Positions 1 through 8,602 of a stretch of DNA of 64,000 bases are shown here, in pieces (within the stretch, counting starts at the first letter, position 1; every line of letters begins with the position of its first letter). The DNA lies in contig NZ_JAKIKT010000001.1 in the NCBI RefSeq assembly GCF_023349125.1, positions 682,001 to 746,000 of the forward strand. The letters run 5' to 3'. This stretch comes from Shewanella corallii. Its GTDB lineage: Bacteria > Pseudomonadota > Gammaproteobacteria > Enterobacterales > Shewanellaceae. Below the pieces are notes generated by a model, which searched no databases, was not told the origin of the DNA, and saw nothing but the letters and a program-made list of their open reading frames with translations. The translations under genes and the position numbers were made by a program.

Positions 1-138
1 CGCTTGTACAAACGCTTTCGACTGGTGGGCTTCAATACCTATGGTGAGCAGCTTAACGGAGTCCATATGAACCAGACCCTGACCGGGGTAATGATAGGTA
101 AGCCCGGCTCTCAAGTTCTGGAGGACGCTGATGAATAA
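1..138 (+). CDS. nosP: NosP-like FIST-domain protein, C-terminal end (partial)
   Basis: The first 45 codons read in frame 1 and end at TAA 136-138; the 5' part lies outside the window. The residues GFNTYGEQ...NGVHMNQTLTG match the end of a FIST_C domain, a signature seen in NosP proteins. NosP is a heme-binding nitric-oxide sensor usually co-encoded with the histidine kinase NahK, whose autophosphorylation it controls. The stop overlaps the kinase start by 8 bp (ATG at 131), so the two are translationally coupled. The family call rests on about 45 residues plus the kinase neighbour; another FIST protein is possible, and the heme-binding part is not visible. Confidence 0.72.
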   Translation, partial: RLYKRFRLVGFNTYGEQLNGVHMNQTLTGVMIGKPGSQVLEDADE

Positions 139-2716
139 GCGGGAGCTGGAGCAGGAACTCGAACGACTGAAGCAGGAAAATGCCCGCCAGAAAAAGATGA
201 TTCAGTCTTTGATTGCCAGGGTGGAGAACCGGGGCGTTAATAATGTCGACCCATATCATGCCTTTCAGTATTCCGTCGTGCTGGCTGAGCAGGTACGGGA
301 GAAAACCGAAGAGTTGAATGCGGCTTTGATGGCACTGGAGCAGCAGAATGTGCAGCTCAGTCACGCCAACCGCCTTATCGGTGATGCCCAGCAGAGATTT
401 GTGGATGCCATTGAGTCCATAAGCGATGGCTTCGCCCTGTTCGATGCAGACAGTCACTTAATCTACGCCAACTGTCGTTTGCAGAAATACCTCGCCGAGT
501 TCGGCGTCAGTTTATCCCAGGGAGACAGTTTTTCCGGACTGAGGGCTCTGATTGATGACAGCGGCCTGATAAGAGATCAGGCGATTGTGTCTCAGGAACC
601 CGGAGCCTGGGTTTATCAGGATGTCAGGGGCCGCTGGATGCAGCTGTTGGAACGCCGCACCATGGAGGGGGGACTGGTCCTGCTGCACAAGGATATCACC
701 CTGATAAAGCAGGCCGAGGAAGCCCGATTTGCGGCAGCTTTGGCGGAGAAGTCACGCCTGCTGCAACTAATGGTGGATAACCTGTCCCAGGGGGTGGTGA
801 TGGTCAATGCCCAGGGGCTGGTGCAGGTGGTCAATCGCAGATTCTGTGCCATGACAGGGGGGAGCGAGCCCAGTTATTTGCTGGGGCGTAAGCTCACCGA
901 CCTGCCGGATTTGCCGCTGTCGCTCAATCCGGTCGACCCGAGAAAAGAGGTTACCACTCAGACACCAGATCTGGAGCACGTGATTGAAGTACGCAGCCAT
1001 GCCCTGTCCATCGGTGGCTATGTGAATACCTACACAGATATCACCCAGAGTCACAGATACGCGGAAACCCTAAGGGAAAATGAGCGCTGGTTGCGTCTTA
1101 TTACCGACAATGTACCTGCGCTTATCGCCTATGTCGGGGAGGATTTGTGTTTCCGGTTTACCAACAGGGCCTATGAGCAATGGTACGGCTTCGACAAAGG
1201 CAAACTCCTGGGGGAGCATATCAGCGTCAGTCGCAACGAGCAGGAGTTGCAGATGATGATGCCCTATGTGGAGCGTGCATTGGCCGGGGAGTCTGTCACC
1301 TTCGAGCTGAAGGAGCGTAACGCCCAGCTGCTGGATTGCTACATGATGAAGAGCTACGTGCCCAATATTGACGGCGACAGGGTAACCGGCCTGTTTGTGC
1401 TCAACTGGGATATCACAGAGAGCAAGCGCAATGCTGAGGCACTGGAGCAGTCCTATCAACATCTGGAACAAAGAGTCAGAGAGCGCACTTCGCAGCTGGA
1501 AGAGTTGAACCAGCAGCTATTGGCGGAAATTGGCGAGAGACGCCAGATAGAGAGCCGATTGCTTGAAGCCAAATCCGAGGCAGAGCAGGCTAACCTGTCA
1601 AAAACCAAGTTCCTGGCAGCTATCAGTCATGACCTGCTGCAGCCCCTGAATGCCGCTCAGCTTTACACTGGCTCATTGCAGGAGCACAGAATGTCGCCGG
1701 CCTTAAGGCAACTGGTGCAGTCAGTGGCCAGTTCCCTGTCGGATGTCGAATCCCTTATCGGCATGCTGGTGGATATCTCCAAGCTGGATGCGGGTATCGT
1801 CAAGGCCGACAAGCAGTCGTTCCGCCTTCATGACCTGTTGGACAACATTGCCAACGAGTTTGCCTACGCGGCAGAAGAGAAGGGGATTGAGGTGCGCTAT
1901 GTGCGCAGTAACTCAGTTATCTACTCAGATTCTCAGCTGCTGGCCCGGGTGGTGCGTAACCTGATGAGTAACGCCATGCGTTATACCCAAAGTGGCAGGA
2001 TTTTGCTGGGTTGTCGTCAGCAGGATAACGCCGTTGTAGTGGAGGTGTGGGATACGGGCGTGGGCATCCCCAAAGAGAAGCTTCAGGAGATATTCCAGGA
2101 GTTTAAACGGCTGGACCCCAGCCACAGTAAAACCCGTACCGGGCTGGGGCTTGGGCTGGCTATCGTCGATAAAATCTGTAATGTGCTTGGCCATCCCATC
2201 GCTGTGCGCTCCTGGCCGGGGAAGGGGTCGGTTTTCTCAGTCAAACTCCCCCGCAGTGGCGTCAGTCAACTCCCCAAAGAGGGGGAGCCTGTGCTGGCCA
2301 TTCAAAGTGTGGCGCTGCAGGGGGCGCGGGTTTGGGTGGTGGATAATGACCAGAATATCTGCGAAGCAATGCAAACTCTGCTGGAGCGTTGGGGTTGCGA
2401 GGTGGTGACTGCCACTTCACTGCAGTCACTGCAAATCCAGCGGGATATCAATCGCTCACCGGTTGAGTTACTGATAGTGGATTACCATCTTGATAATGGT
2501 GAGAAGGGGACAGATTTGGCCCGTACTATCAATGGCGGCAGAACCCAGCATATTCCCACCCTGCTGCTGACGGCCAACCGCAGTGACACCCTTAAGCGGG
2601 AAGTGAGGGATTTGGGCTATCAAATACTGCATAAGCCCGTGGTACCTGTGAGGCTTAAGATGACCCTGATCCAGATGCTGGATAGTGGTCCCGAAAAGGT
2701 GAGTTTGTCGGGCTAG
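131..2716 (+). CDS. nahK: NahK/ErcS'-type PAS hybrid sensor histidine kinase with receiver domain
   Basis: This 861-residue cytoplasmic kinase has no membrane segment. An N-terminal coiled coil (about 1-80) is followed by three PAS-like modules (about 89-195, 210-310, 322-435), a second coiled coil (437-490), a HisKA domain with the phospho-accepting His500 (SHDLLQPLNAAQ), a HATPase_c domain (about 600-715; N-box NLMSNAMRY, DTGVGIP, GLGLGLAIV) and a C-terminal receiver (about 735-855) with phospho-acceptor Asp784 (VDYHLDNGEKG). This is the layout of NahK/ErcS' kinases that work with NosP and feed phosphorelays controlling biofilm or alcohol/denitrification genes. It overlaps the FIST gene by 8 bp and is followed by a terminator. 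The ATG at 131 is chosen for that coupling. The kinase class is certain; the nitric-oxide link is inferred from its neighbour. Confidence 0.88.
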   Translation: MNKRELEQELERLKQENARQKKMIQSLIARVENRGVNNVDPYHAFQYSVVLAEQVREKTEELNAALMALEQQNVQLSHANRLIGDAQQRFVDAIESISDGFALFDADSHLIYANCRLQKYLAEFGVSLSQGDSFSGLRALIDDSGLIRDQAIVSQEPGAWVYQDVRGRWMQLLERRTMEGGLVLLHKDITLIKQAEEARFAAALAEKSRLLQLMVDNLSQGVVMVNAQGLVQVVNRRFCAMTGGSEPSYLLGRKLTDLPDLPLSLNPVDPRKEVTTQTPDLEHVIEVRSHALSIGGYVNTYTDITQSHRYAETLRENERWLRLITDNVPALIAYVGEDLCFRFTNRAYEQWYGFDKGKLLGEHISVSRNEQELQMMMPYVERALAGESVTFELKERNAQLLDCYMMKSYVPNIDGDRVTGLFVLNWDITESKRNAEALEQSYQHLEQRVRERTSQLEELNQQLLAEIGERRQIESRLLEAKSEAEQANLSKTKFLAAISHDLLQPLNAAQLYTGSLQEHRMSPALRQLVQSVASSLSDVESLIGMLVDISKLDAGIVKADKQSFRLHDLLDNIANEFAYAAEEKGIEVRYVRSNSVIYSDSQLLARVVRNLMSNAMRYTQSGRILLGCRQQDNAVVVEVWDTGVGIPKEKLQEIFQEFKRLDPSHSKTRTGLGLGLAIVDKICNVLGHPIAVRSWPGKGSVFSVKLPRSGVSQLPKEGEPVLAIQSVALQGARVWVVDNDQNICEAMQTLLERWGCEVVTATSLQSLQIQRDINRSPVELLIVDYHLDNGEKGTDLARTINGGRTQHIPTLLLTANRSDTLKREVRDLGYQILHKPVVPVRLKMTLIQMLDSGPEKVSLSG

Positions 2717-2735
2717 GCAAACACCTGTGCAATTT

Positions 2736-2761
2736 AAAAAGGGCCTGTTGAGGCCCTTTTT
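2736..2761. terminator. Bidirectional Rho-independent terminator
   Basis: A perfect stem (AAAAAGGGCCT / AGGCCCTTTTT) closes a GTTG loop, with T-runs on both strands. It lies between the convergent kinase and response-regulator genes. Confidence 0.9.
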
Positions 2762-2803
2762 ATCTATCGGGAGCCAGGGTTTCAGGAGCCAGGGGCTCAG
2801 AAG

Positions 2804-3472
2804 TTAGCGTTTCAGGTACTGGTCAAAGTCAACATTGGACAGACCCACTACAGCTTGAGTACGGTTGTGGACCCCCAGCTTCTTCAAAATCGCCGACACA
2901 TGGGACTTTACCGTGGTTTCCGAGATATTCAGATCATAGGCGATCTGCTTATTGGATGAACCCATGGCCATGGCTTTCAGCACCAGCAGTTGTTTGCGGG
3001 TCAGGGTGTAGAGCATCTCCGACGAGATCTGAGCTTCATGCTGACGACTCTTGGGCTGAACCGTCTCTGTGTCCGCCCGGATAATATCCGCTGGCAGATA
3101 CACATTGCCTTCCAGAATCTGCTCGATGGCATTGCCTATCTCCTGTTTGGAGGAGGACTTGGAGACAAAGCCCACGGCACCATAGGTGATGGTTTGCAGA
3201 ATAATTTTGCGATTGGTTTCTGCCGAGATAATGACCACTGGTACGGCAGGCGCAATATTGCGGATCTCAAGCAGGGTATTAAGCCCGCCGCTGCCGGGCA
3301 TATTCAGGTCCAGCAGAATAAGGTCGAGATCGTCATGGCTTTGGATCATTGCCAGAGTTTGTTCCACGTCTTCTGCTTCGAGGATATTGCACTCCTCAAG
3401 ACTGGTGTTGAGTACCAGAGAGACAGCTTCGCGGAACAGAGGATGATCGTCTGCGACCAGTATGTTTACCAT
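2804..3472 (-). CDS. LuxR/NarL-family response regulator
   Basis: A 222-residue regulator with an N-terminal receiver (acidic pair D8-D9, phospho-acceptor Asp55 in LLDLNMPG, conserved Ser/Thr and the K of SKSS) and a C-terminal LuxR-type helix-turn-helix (LTRKQLLVLKAMAMG ... ISETTVKSHVSAILKKL). The longest ORF begins 27 bases upstream. I chose ATG 3472 because the receiver starts there (MVNILVADD) and a GAGGG Shine-Dalgarno lies 7-8 bases before it. It is convergent with the NahK-type kinase. In pseudomonads, LuxR-type regulators (ErbR/AgmR class) sit beside ErcS'/NahK kinases, so it may be the output or a partner of that relay; this is inferred from position. Target genes are unknown, though the porin lies just upstream on the same strand. 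Confidence 0.87.
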   Translation of the reverse strand: MVNILVADDHPLFREAVSLVLNTSLEECNILEAEDVEQTLAMIQSHDDLDLILLDLNMPGSGGLNTLLEIRNIAPAVPVVIISAETNRKIILQTITYGAVGFVSKSSSKQEIGNAIEQILEGNVYLPADIIRADTETVQPKSRQHEAQISSEMLYTLTRKQLLVLKAMAMGSSNKQIAYDLNISETTVKSHVSAILKKLGVHNRTQAVVGLSNVDFDQYLKR

Positions 3473-3633
3473 TGTGTGCCCTCGCCCGTTATTGTTCACC
3501 CGTATCGAATTGATTTAACAAGGGTGATCTATGTCATTGTTTTAGTTCTGTTCATAACTTGCATCACAGATTGCTTAAATGTCAATCAGGCTTTGGCCGC
3601 AGGGTTATTCCTACTAAGGTATGACTTGAAACC

Positions 3634-3655
3634 GAGGTGGCTTTGACGCCACCTC
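3634..3655 (-). terminator. Terminator-like hairpin after the porin
   Basis: A perfect 8-bp stem (GAGGTGGC/GCCACCTC) with a 6-nt loop lies 16 bases past the porin stop on the minus strand. The following T-run is short (GGTTTC), so the call is tentative. Confidence 0.5.
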
Positions 3656-3670
3656 TGACTGGTGACGACT

Positions 3671-4834
3671 TTAGAAGGTGACCACGGCGCCAATGGCGAC
3701 AACGTCATTCTTTTCAATCAGGCCGATATGGCTTGGCCCTTCAGCTTCGGTGCGGTTGTACTCAGCGACCAGTGACAGGTACTGGTTAAAGCTGTGGAAC
3801 CAGGCAAATGCCAGATTATCGTAGGTCAGGGTAGTGACATCCTGAGTGTCGACTTCGGTTTTGCCGTAGGACACCACAAAACGTTCGTCACCTATGCTGT
3901 AACTGCCCTGCACCAGATAGCCTTTGGATTCATTAATCTCATCGACAATGATGGTGTCCAGACCGGCTACTGTACCCAGACCTTCGGTGCTGAAACCGGA
4001 TGCGTTAAGGGCGAACCCGGCAAAACCCACTCTCAGGCCACCGGCAAATCCATTGGAATCGGTGTCTTTGTTGCCATCTTCGGAACTTTGGGTCACCGCG
4101 CTGGCATAGGCTTTAAAGTTGGTGCTCTCTTTTTCCCAGTTGTAGGTCAGTTCAGTTTCAAATCTGGGCATATCTTCAGAGCTGGATGCGCTGCTCTTAT
4201 TGGGGTCCATCACACCCACGGCCAGCTGGAATCCGCTGAAATCCGGAGTGCGGTAAGTGATTTGAGACTTGGGAAATGGATAGGTATAGCCAGAGCCGAT
4301 ATTACCGAAAGAGACGTTGCCACCATCGATCAAGCCGTAGTAGTCACTGGTCTGGCCGTGACCCAGGAGTAACTCATCGGTAAGGATATTGCTGCGCGAG
4401 AACAGACCAAAATCTTTACCCAGCAGTACCTGACCCCAGCTGCCATCAACCGTGGCATAGAACTGACGAACATCAATGCCTGAGCGGGTTCCCAGACCTT
4501 CGGCCCCACGGTGCAGGTCGGTATCGTTCAGCGTCACCCAGAAAGAGGCGCGGGCGCCAATTTTGAGGTCATTGACGCTGGTGTTGTAATTAAAGCCGAT
4601 ATAGTTGGGCAGGAAACCGATGCGGACTCTGGATTGATCGCGGCTCACCATGCCTGAATTGGGGTCGCTGGCATCTGCGAGTTTATCGTTGCTGGCGTTG
4701 GAGTAAAACACATTGACCAGCAGATCTGTGCTGACCGAATGAGTATCGTCTTCATAAAGTGTAATGGCGGCGTTAGCGCCCGAACTTATCAGCGCCAGAC
4801 TTAATGGCAGCACCAGCTTGGTGTGAGTTTTCAT
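3671..4834 (-). CDS. Outer-membrane porin (Gram-negative general porin type)
   Basis: A 387-residue protein with a clear Sec signal peptide (MKTHTKLVLPLSLALISSGANA, cleavage after about residue 22), alternating amphipathic beta-strands with short turns, Gly/Asp/Asn-rich loops, and the C-terminal Phe of an outer-membrane barrel (VVAIGAVVTF). Motifs such as DVRQFYATVDGSWGQVLLGK and YNRTEAEG are typical of trimeric porins. It should allow diffusion of small hydrophilic solutes; the substrate cannot be read from sequence. A GGGGGA ribosome site lies before ATG. It stands alone between the response regulator and the RstAB operon, with a 260-bp leader upstream that holds no other gene I can support. 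Expression is probably regulated, but no operator is obvious. Confidence 0.85.
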   Translation of the reverse strand: MKTHTKLVLPLSLALISSGANAAITLYEDDTHSVSTDLLVNVFYSNASNDKLADASDPNSGMVSRDQSRVRIGFLPNYIGFNYNTSVNDLKIGARASFWVTLNDTDLHRGAEGLGTRSGIDVRQFYATVDGSWGQVLLGKDFGLFSRSNILTDELLLGHGQTSDYYGLIDGGNVSFGNIGSGYTYPFPKSQITYRTPDFSGFQLAVGVMDPNKSSASSSEDMPRFETELTYNWEKESTNFKAYASAVTQSSEDGNKDTDSNGFAGGLRVGFAGFALNASGFSTEGLGTVAGLDTIIVDEINESKGYLVQGSYSIGDERFVVSYGKTEVDTQDVTTLTYDNLAFAWFHSFNQYLSLVAEYNRTEAEGPSHIGLIEKNDVVAIGAVVTF

Positions 4835-5094
4835 GCTTATTATCCCCCTGGTTCAGAATTGTCATCCACTGGGATGGGAAGGCTGCATACACTCACTCTG
4901 GCGAACCCGCCGCAGGAGCAACCCCTACCTTTCTCAGTGGTGCTGCAATAAAAAATTCACAGCTGGATTTCATCCTATAGACTGACGCGGATAAGCCCCA
5001 TGACGAATAAGCATGGAAAAATCTCATCCTTTGGCGGGGTGAACTTATGCAGGGGAGATAGCCACAGAATGGCTACCGGGGAGAGATTGAGGGC

Positions 5095-6354
5095 TCAGGG
5101 CAGAGGCCAGAACAGAGAGAAGCAGGTATTGCCCGGCTCGCTTTTAACCGTGACCTTACCAGAGGCTCTTTGCATGATGCGGGCAACAATCGCCAGCCCC
5201 AGACCATAGCCTTTGTCCTCATTGCGATTTTGCTTGCTGCGATAGTAGGGATCAAAAATCTTCTGCTGCTCTTCTGCTGGGATACCTACACCATCATCCG
5301 CCACCGAGACCTGCACCCTTTGATTATGTACTGACAGGGTGACCTGGATTTGCGTTTTGGCATAACGCTGGGCATTGGTGATCAGGTTCTGGATGGCACG
5401 TTCCATCAGAGCGGGTTCTCCATTGATAATCAATGAAGTAACTCCAGAGTCGAAAATCACCGGAGTGGCAGACAGGGGCTCGAGTCTCTGCACCAGCTGG
5501 CGACAAAGCACTACTAGGTCGGCCTCTTCATGCTGAATATCAGGACCGTTTGACTCCAGGCTGGCATAAGTCAGCATTTCTGCCAGCAAGGTATCTATCT
5601 CTTTGACATCCTCCCGCATATCCTGCAAAAAAGCGTCCCTGTCTTCAGCGGACTTTTCAGGCTTACAGTAGGAGGGCAGTAAAGCAATGGCAAATTTGAG
5701 CCGTGCCAACGGCGTGCGTATCTCGTGTGATACGGCATTGGACATATGCTTTTGATTTTCGATCAGCGTACTTATCTGACCCGCCATTTGATTGAAGGTA
5801 TTACCCAGTTGCAATACCTGGGAGCTTTTGGGCAATTGTACCCGGCTGCGCCAGTTGGCCTTACCAAACTCAATGGCAACTTGCTCAAGAGATTTGATAT
5901 CCCTGGACAAAGGGCGGATCCACAGCAGAATACCCAAGGCCAGCAACACATAAAAGGAGAGGGTGTAGGCTGCTTGCCAGTGGGCAAACTTATTAAGTTC
6001 GACCGGCCCAACCATCAGCACCTGATCATCTACTACCAGAAACTGACGTTGCTGATCCCGCTCGTTCACTGTGGTGAGTATTTTCCCCGGTTGCAACTCT
6101 TGCTCATTGTTGAGCGCGACGGCATTGCCGGGCAGCAGAACCATAGGCAGTTGATGTCGCAATACAGCTTGTTGCAGCACCTGTTCTCTCTGGGACTGAG
6201 GCAGTTGCGCCAGAGTATCAGCCAGGATCAATAAAGGAGCATGGTCGGCACTATGCTCCTTTATATTGGACTCCCAGAGCGTTTCCAGCGTCCAGCCGAG
6301 CCCGATGATGGTCAGGCTCATCAAAAGATACAGGCTGATAAACAGACGCCGCAA
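5095..6354 (-). CDS. rstB: RstB-like membrane sensor histidine kinase
   Basis: A 419-residue kinase: TM1 (about 5-24), a periplasmic sensor (about 25-135), TM2 (about 140-160), HAMP, HisKA with SHEIRTPLARLKFA (His near residue 210), and HATPase_c (NLITNAQRYAK, DDGVGIP, YGLGLAIV). The match to the RstB type rests on this layout and on the partner, which resembles RstA strongly. Translation apparently starts at TTG 6354, preceded by GGGAG. It is the last gene of the mipA-DUF3019-rstA-rstB operon, 25 bases after rstA. In enterobacteria RstAB responds to PhoPQ, acid and envelope conditions; here the co-encoded MipA/OmpV and DUF3019 proteins suggest sensing of an envelope stress or a small molecule. 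The signal is unknown. Confidence 0.87.
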   Translation of the reverse strand: MRRLFISLYLLMSLTIIGLGWTLETLWESNIKEHSADHAPLLILADTLAQLPQSQREQVLQQAVLRHQLPMVLLPGNAVALNNEQELQPGKILTTVNERDQQRQFLVVDDQVLMVGPVELNKFAHWQAAYTLSFYVLLALGILLWIRPLSRDIKSLEQVAIEFGKANWRSRVQLPKSSQVLQLGNTFNQMAGQISTLIENQKHMSNAVSHEIRTPLARLKFAIALLPSYCKPEKSAEDRDAFLQDMREDVKEIDTLLAEMLTYASLESNGPDIQHEEADLVVLCRQLVQRLEPLSATPVIFDSGVTSLIINGEPALMERAIQNLITNAQRYAKTQIQVTLSVHNQRVQVSVADDGVGIPAEEQQKIFDPYYRSKQNRNEDKGYGLGLAIVARIMQRASGKVTVKSEPGNTCFSLFWPLP

Positions 6355-6379
6355 AGTCAGACTCCCAATCCCTCAGGGA

Positions 6380-7096
6380 TTAGTTATTCCATGCTTCCGG
6401 AGCAAACAGGTAACCCTGTCCCCACACGGTTTTGATACGGAACGGCGTTTCGATATTGTCACCCAGCTTCTTACGCAGGCGAGAAATACGTACGTCGATC
6501 TTACGGTCCTTACCATCGAAGTCGATATTCAGCAGATACTGATAGATAAACTGACGGCTTAATACCTGACCGGCCTGGGAGGCCAGCAACCACAGCAGCT
6601 CGAATTCATGACTGGTGAGATCCACGGCTGTCTCACCCAGGCGAATAGTCTGGGAGTGTGGATCAATACTCAGCTTGCCAAAGTTCAGGCAGTGAGATTC
6701 GTTCTGATGCTGAGGCTTGGAGTGACGACGCAGCAGGTTGTTTATGCGGGCAACCAGGAGTGCGGGGTCAACAGGCTTGACGATATAGTCATCAGCACCC
6801 AGTTCCAGACCTTTAATCTGGTCTTCGTTGGTACCAAGGGCACTCATCAGCAGGATCGGGCCTGAGAAGTAGTCAGGCAGTTTTTCACACAGGGACAGGC
6901 CGTCCAGACCGGGCAGCATAATGTCCAACAGAATGATATCGGGTTTGTAACTGATAAGTCGGGTCAGCACGGTATCACCGCGACGTTCGACTTCTACATG
7001 CATTCCTTGCTCTTTGAGATAGTCCACAATCAGGTTAGACAGACGAATGTCATCTTCCACCAACAACACACGGTAGGGAGACTGAGGGGTTGTCAT
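6380..7096 (-). CDS. rstA: RstA-like OmpR-family response regulator
   Basis: A 238-residue OmpR/PhoB-type regulator. The receiver has acidic residues E14-D15-D16 and phospho-acceptor Asp58 (LLDIMLPG), the segment LGADDYIVKPVDP, and a C-terminal winged helix (LTSHEFELLWLLA ... ISRLRKKL ... GQGYLF). The segments VEVERRGD and KPDIILLDIMLPG match RstA closely. The longest ORF starts 15 bases earlier, but ATG 7096 overlaps the DUF3019 stop by one base (TAATG), the arrangement expected for coupled translation. It partners the adjacent RstB-like kinase and probably autoregulates the operon, although I did not identify an operator. Confidence 0.9.
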   Translation of the reverse strand: MTTPQSPYRVLLVEDDIRLSNLIVDYLKEQGMHVEVERRGDTVLTRLISYKPDIILLDIMLPGLDGLSLCEKLPDYFSGPILLMSALGTNEDQIKGLELGADDYIVKPVDPALLVARINNLLRRHSKPQHQNESHCLNFGKLSIDPHSQTIRLGETAVDLTSHEFELLWLLASQAGQVLSRQFIYQYLLNIDFDGKDRKIDVRISRLRKKLGDNIETPFRIKTVWGQGYLFAPEAWNN

Positions 7097-7530
7097 TAGA
7101 ATAAACTCCAAGGGTTGCGATAACGCCGACGTTTTTGCGGTTCGCTGAGTTGAGTCACGCGAAATTTAGCATCGGCTATGATCCGGTTGGTTTCAGGGTC
7201 AACCATTTCAAACTGAATATCTTTATCTGTTGTTATATTTAGTGTCAGTGAATGTACCGCGTTTGAGTCGTTACACCAACGGGTAAACTGTGCGTTGTCC
7301 GACAAAATGCAGATGCGGTTGTGGGATGTACCCCGCCATTTGAGTTGCAGGTCCAGTTTACAGGGAGTTTCAGGCACAGCCACACATATTTGTGGCCATA
7401 CCTCCAGTGTGGGTTTATCAGCGGGCAGCGAGTCGGCGTGAAGCATTGGAGAAAGCAATACCGACGCCAGCGCTAAATGCACTCGCACAAGGCATAGACT
7501 CAATCCTGAGCTTTTGTTCACGAATATCAA
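7096..7530 (-). CDS. DUF3019 secreted protein
   Basis: A 144-residue protein with an N-terminal signal sequence (hydrophobic to about residue 32, LLSPMLHADS), then a small domain with paired cysteines (PQICVA, TPCKLD, RICIL, RWCND) that could form disulfides in the periplasm. This is the DUF3019 pattern, found in Shewanella-type genomes beside RstAB and MipA. It overlaps mipA by 4 bp (ATGA) and rstA by 1 bp, so all are made from one transcript. The function is unknown. An inference is that it is a periplasmic accessory or signal-input factor for the two-component system. Confidence 0.8.
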   Translation of the reverse strand: MIFVNKSSGLSLCLVRVHLALASVLLSPMLHADSLPADKPTLEVWPQICVAVPETPCKLDLQLKWRGTSHNRICILSDNAQFTRWCNDSNAVHSLTLNITTDKDIQFEMVDPETNRIIADAKFRVTQLSEPQKRRRYRNPWSLF

Positions 7531-8420
7531 AACCTGTAGGCAGCGCCGAAAAATACACCAAAGCTATTGTCTTCCTTGAGTAGCGGACTATCTGCAATCC
7601 CTGCGCCGAAGCGAGTGTAACGACCCAGAAGCAATAACTCCAGCTTCTTGGTGATCGGATAGCTGAAATCCAGCTCGATGGTGGGGCTGAATGTCCCTCT
7701 TCCATCATAGGTTGGACTACCCCAGGAGGCTTCATCTGCTGAGATGCCATAATAGTAGTCCACCAGTTGGCTGCTTTTCCAATTCAGGCTCAGTGTTAAA
7801 TCCACCCTGAGTTTCATTATTTGCCAGTAGTTGTACCAGGACAGCATAGCAATCTGGCCGTTATGTACATTCAAGATATCCTGCATAATGAGGGCGCGCC
7901 AATTACCCATAGAGGTATACCAGTTAACCTCGCCGCCACCCATATAGGTCAGTTTTCTGTCTTTCAAATTATAGGATGGTTCTGTTTCAGAAGACGCAGG
8001 TGTACGGGAAAACTTAGTACTCATGTCCGTTGCTGGCGCAGGACTACCACCGCTCAGCCCGCCGATGAACAGGTTGCTGGGATCCCAACGGTTAAACCAA
8101 CCGGCATCGTCACCGAAGCCCCCGATCAGGTTGATACTGTAATCGTACCCGTCCCAGAGTGTGTAGCCGATGGCGCCGTTATCGAAAAATGCACGTTCAC
8201 CATACCAGGCAACGCTGGGCAGCACATAAACCGGGATATCATCATAGTCGAACAAAGGATTGGACTTTTCTCCCCAGCCAACGGCAACGGCAAATTGCCA
8301 CTGAGATGGAGACATGGGTTCACCAAGCGAGGAAACGCCTTCGCTGTCCGAAGAGGCAAAGCTCTTTGGCATCAGCAAGATAGAAAGTATCAGCAGTATT
8401 GCGCGCCAGCTCAGTGTCAT
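7527..8420 (-). CDS. MipA/OmpV family outer-membrane protein
   Basis: A 297-residue protein with a signal peptide (ends near SFASSDSEG) and a beta-barrel body ending in Phe (GVFFGAAYRF). The segments WQFAVAVGWGEKSNPL, VYVLPSVAWYG and FFDNGAIGYTLWD match the MipA/OmpV family, some members of which scaffold murein enzymes or act in osmotic or antimicrobial-peptide responses. It is the first gene of a four-gene operon with DUF3019 and rstAB, overlapping the next gene by 4 bp. The ribosome site before ATG is weak. The RstAB pair probably controls it, judged from operon structure only. Confidence 0.85.
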   Translation of the reverse strand: MTLSWRAILLILSILLMPKSFASSDSEGVSSLGEPMSPSQWQFAVAVGWGEKSNPLFDYDDIPVYVLPSVAWYGERAFFDNGAIGYTLWDGYDYSINLIGGFGDDAGWFNRWDPSNLFIGGLSGGSPAPATDMSTKFSRTPASSETEPSYNLKDRKLTYMGGGEVNWYTSMGNWRALIMQDILNVHNGQIAMLSWYNYWQIMKLRVDLTLSLNWKSSQLVDYYYGISADEASWGSPTYDGRGTFSPTIELDFSYPITKKLELLLLGRYTRFGAGIADSPLLKEDNSFGVFFGAAYRF

Positions 8421-8540
8421 CTGTCCGTCAATTTGAATAGGTTTTATTGCTTGAGAGATTAACAGAAAGGTTAGTTTCTGGCAGCGGGTTACACCTGAAT
8501 TGATACAAAGTGATACCTGGGATGCTTAATTGTTGCAGCA

Positions 8541-8560
8541 AAAGGGGCGAAGAACGCCCC
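8541..8560 (-). terminator. Rho-independent terminator of glnD
   Basis: On the minus strand, GGGGCG-TTCTT-CGCCCC is followed by TTTT, about 43 bases after the glnD stop. Confidence 0.75.
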
Positions 8561-8602
8561 CCTTCCGGCTGAGATTTTAACCGACAGTAGTCCGGTTCTG
8601 AG

